Shown here: in pieces, positions 55,028 through 64,000 of the stretch
Layout: each line of letters begins with the position of its first letter
Numbering within the stretch: position 1 is the stretch's first letter
Origin: Xenoacremonium recifei
Lineage: Eukaryota > Ascomycota > Sordariomycetes > Hypocreales > Nectriaceae
NCBI GenBank assembly: GCA_012184525.1
Contig: WOFQ01000018.1
Location: forward strand, 434,001-498,000
Direction of reading: 5' to 3'
Length of the DNA stretch: 64,000 bases
Notes under the pieces: generated by a model
Database searches by the model: none
The model's input: only the letters and a program-made list of their open reading frames with translations
Told to the model about the DNA's origin: nothing
Program-made: the position numbers and the translations under genes

Positions 55028-56631
55028 TCAATTCCACATCCAGAATAAGCACCATGCCGAGAGCCAAAGCAGCGCATTCCTAGCAACTGCAGGGGCTCCG
55101 ATCCGAACGCCCGCACTATCATCACTCAGCCCAAATGGCAAGCCTTGGTACCCAAAGGTGACGTTCTGTGGGATGGTCTTGTTCCAGCATTGCCCGTTTA
55201 CGATATCAAGGTTGGTCAGGTCATCGGGCACATGGAAAAACATGTAATTATGTTGCGGGATACCCTTGAAGCCTTCCGTGTTGTACGGGAACTTGTCTCC
55301 GCTATCCGTTGAGCTCGTGTTGCGCAGGAAAATGCACAGCACTTGATCTGGATAGTCGTTGTACATGGCAGGGTAATCCTTCATCACATCCGAGTTGGAC
55401 GTGTCAGCAATGAGGATGAACTTTCGCTCGGGGAAGGTCTGGAATATCTTGTTCAACAGCCACTTCCGGATCGAGAGGGTTGCCGAAACATCAGAGAAGT
55501 TCAGGGGCCTGGTGTCAAAGGATCCCAGCGGGTAGGTTTTGTAAATGAAGTCCATGTAGTTGCGAGTAATCTGCTCCGGCGTGGTCGTAAGGTAGTGGAA
55601 GTGGAAATCAGTCAGAGACTGCGACCAGTTGGCGTAGATATCAGGCATATTCATCCACGGAGTAAATGGTCTCGCGAAGGTGTTTAGAAGACCGTCGCTT
55701 GGTTCGTAGATCTTGGTCACCCGTAAAATGTCGTCAATGTCTGACACAATAGTGATCCCCTTGGGCGGCACAAGATACGCCGTCGCATTTCCGCTATTGT
55801 TCTTTCCCTCGGCATACACATTGAGCGTCTGGATCTGGGACGTTTCGTTCCCTGGGGTCAAGTAACCGCCATCCGCACCGCTGGTGTTGCGCAGGGTAAC
55901 AAAAGCATCGAAGTCTCCTTCAACAGTTGTGTTGTACGGCATCTTGATGGTCTGCGAGCCACCTTTGGCGTTTATAGCACCGCCATTATCGGCTGCTTTG
56001 ATAGTAACATCGTTGACCAAGTTCATGCTCACCGCGACGTTGTCCTGCTGCACCACGAAGATGGACCGCGTCACGTTGCGGGCTTGCGCCTTGCCGGTGT
56101 CGGACAAGTCGTCGACATCGGTGCCGACGAGGAAGACATTTGCAAGGTCGTCGATCGTGTCATTGCTCACGTTGGGGATCTTGTAGACGTTTCCGTGAAA
56201 CCGGACGTTCCAACCGTCATTCGTCCAGTTCCCATAAGGACTTTGCATTGAGGGTCAGTCATTGAGCCTGTGAAAGTAAAGAAGCATGCAACTCACGGTA
56301 TGTTCAGAACTTGCGTCGGCTCGGCATCTAGATCGCTACTCGACACACCAAGCGACGACATCACGGCCGTCCCGGTAGGAAAGCCACTAGGGAAGTCGAG
56401 GATGCCGGAGTCAACCAGATACGACACGCTTGATGCCACATCGCTGATGATACCTTCCACATATGTTTCGACGTCGTCTGCTATGCCACGCTCAATCACC
56501 TCCGGCAATCCCGTAGGTTCCGGAGCTCTCACGACGCGGGCGACATGGAAGGTTTGTACAGGCATGGGAGCAGGAGCTGGGACAGCCATCGCTAAGGGCA
56601 ATATGCCCAGGAACAGCGATATGTGATGCAT
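55028..56631 (-). CDS. Secreted APP1-like phosphatidate phosphatase domain protein, probably GPI-anchored
   Basis: Two exons, 56631-56297 and 56240-55028, give 515 aa; the intron of 55 bp ends with a CTGAC branch and CAAAG acceptor. The start MHHISLFLGILPLAMA is a signal peptide. The C terminus, after a small-residue stretch (GVRIGAP), is a hydrophobic tail (NALLWLSAWCLFWMWN) fitting a GPI-anchor signal. The catalytic part is the APP1 domain: YGNWTNDGWNVRFHG, then VSDIDDILRV with Asp278 and Asp280 (HAD-like DxDx[TV] motif, here with Ile in the last place), FARPFTPWMNMPDIY, FHYLTTTPEQ, PLGSFDTR, RKFILIADTSNSD, and a C-terminal acidic GDKFPYNTEGF. Cytosolic yeast App1 hydrolyses phosphatidate; an extracellular member would act on external lipids or another phosphoester. 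Many N-x-S/T sites support secretion. Confidence 0.88.
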
Positions 56632-59115
56632 TTCAAAGGCTCGGAAAGCAAGACTGTGAAAATGAGTCTATTTTGAGGATTGAAGAGCTCAATGCTCTCT
56701 ACAAAGGACAATTTATAGGGTGAAGAAATGACGGATGCGCGACAATTCCCCTCCTTCTTAAGCTTCTTTCAAGCTATTTTCCATGACAAGTTCCTGGATC
56801 GTGTCATGACATCATCCCGTACCTGGAACGTCCGGGGGGTTTTCCACGCCCCGCCATTGGTGGACTGCTGGAAATCCCACCCAAAACAAGCTTCATGGCA
56901 GCGCGATCGTCAACGGCTTGCAAGGGTTTGGCGTGTAAATTAAGCATTGCCTGAAAGCTTGTATTTACTGAAGCTAGTTGAAATACAATCTTGGAGAGGA
57001 TTTTGCCTGAATCCTTCGGTTTCTCGGATGAAGCGGCGATACTGGTTACTGCCTCGATAAATTTGCTTGATCACGGCGGTGTTTGCGAGCTGGCTGCTGA
57101 CGGAAAGTCCAACATAGTGTCTAGAACAGAAAAGAAGAGAGAAAAAAAGGAAACAGAAGAAATAGTTGAGAGCTGGAGTCTTCCTGGACCTGCTGATCAT
57201 GTTAGCTTCGATCTCTCTTCAAAGAGGGGGTAGACTTATCCCCTGATGGGGGGTTGCCCTCCGCCATATCTCAGGACAGAGGGCAACCAGACTGCCCAAC
57301 CAACAAGGCCGGTCATAAAGTGCCAAAAAGTGGTTTCAGGATGCCAAGTTAAAGGGGCTCAGAGTCCATGAGAACAACCCCAGTAGGGCCTCCGCAGCCT
57401 CGGACAAGTACGAAACTTTGACTCCAACTCGAGATGGGTCCCGGTGCTGCTTCGACGTCAACTGCAGTCGTCCTCAGGAGGACTGAGTAAACCCAGAACC
57501 AGGGCGGTGTGTTAAACGTCAATTCGACATAACTTGCAGCTGTCGACGACACAAGGTTGTCAAAGCCCGGCGTAGTAGAGCGCAATCCAGAGTGATCGTA
57601 GCGAGATGAGCAGAGTCCCTTCTGTTTGTGATGCGCTGCCAACGTGGACTAGTTTTTGATTCCTCTCCAAGCTCGATCCAAAAGGATTGAAAGGAGGGCG
57701 ATGAAGGGCGGACAAAAGACATCCGTAAAACCCGCCCTCTTCTCGACCATGCTTTTCAGCGTGAAACCGAGGAATTGCCAGGTCTTTCGACGCAAGACAA
57801 TGGACCGGAGTCCGTCCTGACTGTGAGATGGAACACACAGTTGGGGGTTAATGCGCCTGGCCAGGTCAGATGTCGGAGCATCACACACCGGTAGCTTTCG
57901 CTGAAAGTGTGGTCTTGAGAGCGGAAGAGTAAGGGTGAAGCAAGATGACAGCAAGGGGCAGCAACACACCGCGTCCAAATCCACAGTTTGAGGGACCGAG
58001 AGGTTTCCGTAAGGCAGGTTTGTCAGTGGGAAGTATTTCCGTGTGAAATCCTGATATGCCAGCTGCACCGAGTGGAACTAACCAGCTGGTGTTTCCGACC
58101 GGCGGTCAGGACGAAGATGAAATACCCCGACTGGCTGTATGTAGCCCAAGCGGTACTCTACCTCTCCCTGCTTAGGACGCGGTGGTCTTGCCATGCGATC
58201 AAGAGATCACGTCAGTGCCATCATCAGCGAACGATCCCCAGCTGACCGTATCATCAAAACAACCTATTCTCGGCCAAGTACTGGTCCAGCGGAAGGGCTG
58301 ACGAGTGTCCTCAGACCAGAGGCGCTTACCAAACGACTCATAGCAACCTTCCTCTCACGCACCTCTCGGTGACTGGACTGCTGTCCACAACCCGTCCATC
58401 TGCCTAGCAACCTCAGCCAGGCACTTCCCACTTTTCAGCGGGCTTCCTGGAAGCGGTCGTCGGCGGATATAAAAGGTGCTTCGAGCGACAAGCGCAACAC
58501 TAAAACCAGTTATCTTCTTAGGGTTAAGTTCCGACACTCATTCCTCCAACGAGACTGGGCCGACGCAGAACGAAGGCATACAGTCCACGGCAGGTCCTAG
58601 TGCAGCTTCAAGAGGTCCTGTTACAGGCTCAGGAGTCGCATGCCGTGTCCAACCAGCTTGGAGGAGGGTCTGCAATAGACATTCCTTGCGGAAAACGAGG
58701 GCCGGAGGACTGTGGGGGAGGCACGCGCTGGGGGTGAAGGTGTTGTCCTCTGGGGAACAACGAAGGGACTCGTTTCCAATCCGCGGCAGGTCGTCTGGAA
58801 GGCTGATCCGTACGCATCTGATGGTGCTTTAAGCAATACTCGCATCTCGGGCAACAAATTGAAGAATCGATGGATGAACACGATTGTGTACGATGAGGAT
58901 CACGAGAAGGAGAGGTGCAGCTTGCGAGGTCCCACTTAAGAAGCGCGACGCGGCGCGCTGTCACGTGATATTACACCGTTGTCATCACAGTGCGAAAGCG
59001 CCAGGCCGTGCTATTAACACATGAAGACGTCAAGAAGATTTGAAAGCCTTAATGCCCGTCAGCTTCACCCCGACATTCTACCAAAGTCGCGGGTCCAGCG
59101 GCCAGAACTTGCAAC
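56632..59115. other. Gene-poor region (2.5 kb) between divergent genes
   Basis: No gene supported. It includes the promoter of the APP1-like gene, a purine tract at about 57121-57165, a 10-bp inverted repeat at 57252-57288 and the short promoter of the Rtp1 gene. Confidence 0.5.
57252..57288. repeat. Inverted repeat, 10-bp arms, 17-bp loop
   Basis: GGTTGCCCTC at 57252-57261 is mirrored exactly by GAGGGCAACC at 57279-57288. Intergenic; possible protein-binding palindrome or small hairpin. Confidence 0.75.
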
Positions 59116-61922
59116 ATGGCCAGCTCCTCTTCCAATGATGCACCTCAACCGAAAATAATAGAACAAATCATCGAGGCTGGGAAGAAAGCATTTGATCCTA
59201 GCTCCGAGATCGCCTCCAAAGAATCTGACGTTAAAGCATTTGATGATCTCATTGCCAGGTAGGTCAAAGACAGACATTTCAAGAAAAGCAGTCCTAATGA
59301 TGAGTTAGAACCGAAACATGGAGGCTGATTCCAGCGCTAAATACCCTCATCAAGCCAAATGTCCTCCCGCCATGGCTTCGAGAGCCTCTCATGGAAACTC
59401 TGACCCAAGTACCGCTCCGACCTGACGGTGTGCGCGGTACCATGGAGTTTGTCTTCTCCGTCCACCCAAGCAGTACCAGCAATGCTCCAGAGAGCTCGTC
59501 GCCTCAGAAGCAAGGAGCGAGCATCACGCAAGAGGCTGTCGCGGTCGTTACTAGACTATTAACCTCAGTACCTGCGTACATGTCTCGCGAGGAGTGGTTC
59601 CGGGGCATATCAGGGCAACTTTTCAGCTTGATGGACGGGGATTCCGGCGCTGATCTTGCTAAAACTGCTGCACAACTCGTTGGGTTTGGCATTCTTGGAC
59701 GAAAGTTATGGGGTTCCTTCCGTAAGTTGAGGTTTACCAAAGCATTCACGGGTGAGCTAATTAGATCCTCAGGTTCCCCTGGATGGAATGTTTTTGTCCA
59801 ACCACTTCTTAATGACCTAAACCCTACCAATCACCTAAACCTTATCTTGAAGGGCGATGATAAGTCCGTCACTATCAAGGAGGAAGACGACATAGTCGAC
59901 CTAAGCCAAGATCGGATCTTGGTTCACTCCGAGTCTCTCAAGACTTCGCTGCGACGACTCAACAGACTCATACTTTACAACCCTTCTCCAGGTCTATGTA
60001 GACGAGTTCTCGGGCCTGTCATAACACAAATTTGGGTGCTGTCCTCGTGGCCAGCTCCCTTACCTACAACAGAAAAGGATTACTGTCAACCAGCTCAAGA
60101 CCTACTGAAAACATACTTACGGTTGTTTGGAAGTGTTGATAACATCTTGACCCTAATCCGTGAGCTCGTTTCTAAGGGCTCCTCCAAAGGAGATGAGCAT
60201 CCGTGGAGGTACCGTCTGGCCGGGAAGGGCGATATCGAGGTCGTCGAGCCGCGGAGGCCAAATCTCGACCTCGACCTGAACTGGAACGAGATTGAGGAAA
60301 AGTCGTCTGCTTTGGTAAATATCCTAATATCTGTATGCACCACAGCAGAGGTGTCTTCTGTCTTCTTGACACTGCTGCGGCATTGGATCGAGTCAGCTGG
60401 TAAACAAGAGGACGTCAAGATGGTCGATTTACAACTGCACGATGAAAAGTCACGATCGCCGGTTGAGGATCTTGTGGAGGTGACAGTGCTACAAAAGCTC
60501 ATGGACAAGGCGCCCGACAAGCTTGTCGGTCACTTCGACCAGTTACTAGAGCTCGTCTGTCAAGTTTTCAAAGCAGACGACCAGTCACGACTTCCGGATG
60601 ATCTACTTGCCGTTGTGCTGAGTCTTCTCAATCTAGTTGTCACAGCTCCGACCTTCAAGAAAACGGATGTTCAGCCCCAAGAGCTTCAGATTGTGGAAAG
60701 CTCCCTCGAAAGACTAAGTCGAGAAGACAGGCCCCAAGTGTCACCTACCGCAAGGAACTTGGGATTGCTCTTGAAGTATCGAGATGAAGTCGAACAGTCT
60801 GACGAGCCTCTTCCAGCAGTAAGCAGTCGGCAAGTTGAAGATCGAAAGACCTATAATCTGGCGATGAGCTACATTACTGGAGGCCGCGACAACCCTCCCC
60901 CCGTTGTCTCTGAGGGCCTCAACCTCATATCCAGCCTCATTGTCGCTGAGAGTCCTGTGCTCGATATCCAAGCTGTTACAGTGCTTATGTCCACCCTGCT
61001 GGAGGAAAACGAAGATTACATCAACTTACGGGTAGTCAAGGTCTTTACACAACTCGCAAACAAGCACCCCAAGTCGACCACTCAAGAATTACTCGAGCGT
61101 TATCTAGACGCTCACGAAAAGGCATCAACAGACACACGTCTTCGTTTCGGTGAAGCACTCCTCCAAGTCATTGAAAGACTGGGAGCTACGTTTGTCGGCA
61201 GCATTGCCGAATCCGTCAGCGAGACCCTACTCTCGATCGCTGGTCGGCGTGGACATCGTCCAAAGACCATGGCGAAGCAGGCCAGAGACGAGAAACGACG
61301 CAACATGAAGAAAGCAGATGAAGACAATGATGCTATGGACGACGAGGAAGAGATGACGGAAGAGGAAAAGGCCAATAATGACATCTTGGCTCAAATTGTT
61401 CAAGGATGGGAGAGCAAGAGGGGTAGCGAAGACGTCCGAATGCGAGCTTCAGCATTGTCAATCTTCGGCACTGCCTTGGAGACAAACATAGGCGGCATAG
61501 GCCCTACACTGGTCTCTGCGAGCGTTGATCTCTGCATCAATGTGTTGGCAATAGAACGGGAAATGGAAACAGCCATCCTCCGGAGAGCCGCAATCTTGAA
61601 CGTTCTCAGTTTCGTCCGCGCACTGGACAACGCACGCCAGTCAGGAAGGAATCTCGGTTTTGGGCTCACAGATGAAAGTCGGGAGGACATCTTGAGGACC
61701 CTGAGATACGTTGCAGGGACGGATAATGACGGCCTAGTACGCCAGCATGCCCAGGACGTAATCGAGAGTCTCGAAAATTGGCAAATGTCAACAATGATTC
61801 CGGACCGAAATCAAATGAGCCGACCCGAGATGACGAGTTTAGCTGGCCTACACGTCAACCCTGCGGGCAACCTTGTGGACACCGCTGGGCGGCCTCATCC
61901 TAGAATAGAAGAGGTTGAATGA
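59116..61922 (+). CDS. RTP1: Rtp1/TANGO6-like RNA polymerase II nuclear import and assembly factor
   Basis: Two exons, 59116-59258 and 59309-61922 (50-bp intron), give 918 aa. Rtp1 is a HEAT/ARM-repeat, karyopherin-like protein that helps RNA polymerase II subunits assemble and enter the nucleus. Repeats run throughout. Recognisable are the Rtp1_C1-like region (RKTYNLAMSYITGGRDNPPP, then VVSEGLNLISSLIVAESPVL) and the C-terminal Rtp1_C2-like block (VRMRASALSIFGTALETN, RRAAILNVLSFVRAL, YVAGTDNDGLVRQHAQDVIE). Between them is an acidic/basic stretch (KQARDEKRRNMKKADEDNDA, MDDEEEMTEEEKANND). No signal peptide or membrane segment. The first ATG (MASSSSNDAPQPK) lies shortly downstream of an AT-rich tract. 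Confidence 0.88.
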
Positions 61923-64000
61923 GAGATGGGATAGCTGGTCGGCACATCCACGTCAACAATGTATCTGAAAAGATTGCCAATCTCGTTACAGAACATTCGA
62001 TCGATATCAGAAGGAGCTCTTAAAAGCTTATTTTATCTGCTCCCTGTTAATGCGTAATTCCACAGTCGCATTGCGATGGAATCGAAGGCTGGCATGGACC
62101 AAAATATATTCGGTTCCTTGGCCGGAGGCACCGGACCAGGTGAAGGTATTGCGACTGTAACGACCGGGTCGAAGTACAAACCAGGATTTGAATGAAGTGA
62201 AGGTTCTCGAACAAGGCCAGTGCCAAGCTACTCGACAACATTGCAAGGGGCCCTGGCATCGTCAAGAGGATCTTAACCCGGAAACCCAAAATGATGGTAT
62301 GATGATGGAGCCCGCTTGAAGGAACCAGATAATAGAGCCGGTGAGCGGTGGCAGACGAGACCCAACCCCAGATGCAACGAATCTTGCGCTGTTCCTTGGC
62401 GAGGCCGACAAGGGTGACGCATCCTCGGCGAGCCACAAGCCAAGACGGACACCTACGGCCATTACGCGGCACTGCCAAGCGAGTGGATGGCATTTCCAGG
62501 ATCTGGATCTTGGAAAAGACAAGAAATTATTTTTGAGCACTCGTATTGCAATGGGTCTACGAGTTCCGCAATAGGTGAGGCCGGTGATAATAACTGACCG
62601 CAGCAACTTGCCGGGATAACTGTCCAGGTTGACCAACCACAAGTTTGCAGTGCCTCACCGGCGAAAATACTTGGATTGGCGACGACACCGAGAACCGGTA
62701 CCGCCGCAAAGCTTGGAAGTTGGAAGAGGGGTGAAAGGTGGATATCAATCATTCTGCGACAACAGGCACGGGCGCGAACAGGGTCCCGGGATCAGTCGAA
62801 ACCAGGCGTGGGCACTGGAAGACGAGGGCAGGAAATTGAATCGGGAATGTGCAGAAGCGTCCGTTCAGAGACGGAGAATATGGGATGATTCACGGCGCAA
62901 CCGCTGCAAGACTGTGATGAGTTGGTGATGGTGGATTAAATGAAGAAGGGCGGCGGCGTGAAGACTTGTTGGGTTGACGTTTCACGATCGGCGACTAGGC
63001 GGGAAGTGGTGTGTTGGGAGATCGGGGAGAGATCACATGATTTCAGTCGATGCTCGTTCAGTTTCCGTGAAGCATTCGGGGCATGTTTGCATAACTTGGT
63101 TTCAAAGGATAAGCATAAGACAAGACGAGTTTTGCCAAGGAGAGACCGGAATATGCCATGAAACCCTTCATCGATCGGCGCAACAGCATGGTTGAGATGG
63201 GATGAATGTGAGGGACCAACCGACCTAACTTGGACTGCGCGTGGTATCGTGTAAATAGATGACTGGCCAAAAGCATCAACAGAGGCATTTCTACGAGGCC
63301 GCCACGAGGGAAGCGGTTTCTACATGAGACGGCGCCACCTTGGATCTCAGATCGGGACTTTGGCATGCCTGCAGGAGAGTATTCAAGGCTCTGGGCCAGG
63401 GCGCCACGCCGGCGATGATCTGGCGACTGCGAGGAGGAGATGTGAGAGCTGCAGGTCGACCTGAGGTTGATGGGGATGTGACGAGAGCCCGCCAGCGCAT
63501 AATTGCTGACAATGGAAGCGATGTCGATGAAACGCGCGGCTGAGCTGTCTCGGGGAGCTTCGAGGAGCTTCGAGCTCTGGAATGCGGACGGTTGAGGCTG
63601 ACAGGCGTGTCTCGGGAGCCATGCTCAGGCACTTGGCGTCTGAACAGCCTCAATTCAAGATGCAATTTTTTGTAGCAAAATCAAGGACTGAGTCGCGCTT
63701 GTTTTCCACCTCTTACACAGAGCGTGTAGATCAAGTGGCTGTACAGTTGGATCCCTGTTGGTGATCTAGGTGGGTGGAATCTCGTATTATTCGGAAGTTT
63801 GTTGAGTCTGCCCCTGGCGACGGACAGCAGAGTCTGCCAGCTTCACAACTCAGAGTCCCAGTCAGCAGCTGGAAGGAAGTCTCCTGTCGTTGATTTGCTC
63901 TTGCCCTGCTGCGTGGCAGAACAGCGGCACGGGAAGCCCAGCTGAAAGCCAGCAGTCACGATGCACAGCAACAGAGGATATATCCGTCCGACGATGGCTT
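61923..64000. other. Intergenic region to right edge, no gene seen
   Basis: About 2.1 kb without a supportable gene. Open frames of up to 148 codons occur on both strands but lack ordered composition, domains or splice support. A repeated GAGCTTCGAGGAGCTTCGAG at about 63551 is the only internal duplication noted. Confidence 0.45.

Noticed and set aside
57649..58068. Reverse-strand frame of 139 codons with hydrophobic stretches
   Set aside because: Overlaps other frames, no domain or splice support; composition looks random.
1..64000. tRNA genes or transposon remnants
   Set aside because: Looked for T-loop GTTCGANNC patterns with matching acceptor stems, and for reverse transcriptase or transposase motifs in the frames; none convincing.

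Overview
The window is nuclear DNA of a filamentous ascomycete (Pezizomycotina, probably Sordariomycetes). Genes are broken by short introns of about 45-90 bp with GTRNGT-type donors, CTAAC/CTGAC-like branch sites and YAG (sometimes AAG) acceptors. There are no operons or Shine-Dalgarno sites. Families typical of moulds are present: a HET domain, a Zn2Cys6 regulator, a DUF3425 bZIP, a TRI12-type pump and an ACS-family transporter. I found no rRNA, tRNA, CRISPR array or intact transposon. Exon borders below were worked out by hand from splice signals, reading phase and family similarity.

Left part (1-9.4 kb): a compact group of five genes that looks like a catabolic or detoxification cluster. 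It holds a Dal5-type MFS importer (running off the left edge) divergent from an SMP-30/gluconolactonase-like lactonase, a DAPG/phloretin hydrolase (PhlG family) divergent from a TRI12-type MFS efflux pump, and a CocE/S15 hydrolase. All three promoter regions carry copies of TGCGGG[A/G]. Then come a Upc2-like Zn2Cys6 regulator (10.5 kb), an alpha/beta hydrolase (12.8 kb) and an alanine-glyoxylate aminotransferase with a mitochondrial presequence (14.5 kb).

Middle part (16-36 kb): accessory and AT-richer. The main gene is a reverse-strand gene of about 7 kb whose exons join in phase into one protein of about 2,175 aa. It has a Hsp90-type (NO VEIN/sacsin-like) GHKL ATPase at the N terminus and a HET domain at the C terminus. 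This is the most unusual architecture in the window. It is followed by a short-chain dehydrogenase, a bZIP/DUF3425 regulator, a small secreted protein, a disordered repeat protein divergent from a CorA-like membrane protein (a 17-bp minisatellite fills their shared promoter), and a von Willebrand A protein with a split CxxC pair.

Right part (36-64 kb): conserved housekeeping genes separated by long GC-rich intergenic stretches. They are exportin-1/CRM1, PRMT5 divergent from the DEAH helicase Prp43, a small Cys-rich conserved protein, a secreted, probably GPI-anchored APP1-like phosphatidate phosphatase, and the RNA polymerase II nuclear import/assembly factor Rtp1. The intervals 47.9-51.9, 52.3-55.0, 56.6-59.1 and 61.9-64.0 kb contain no gene I can support.
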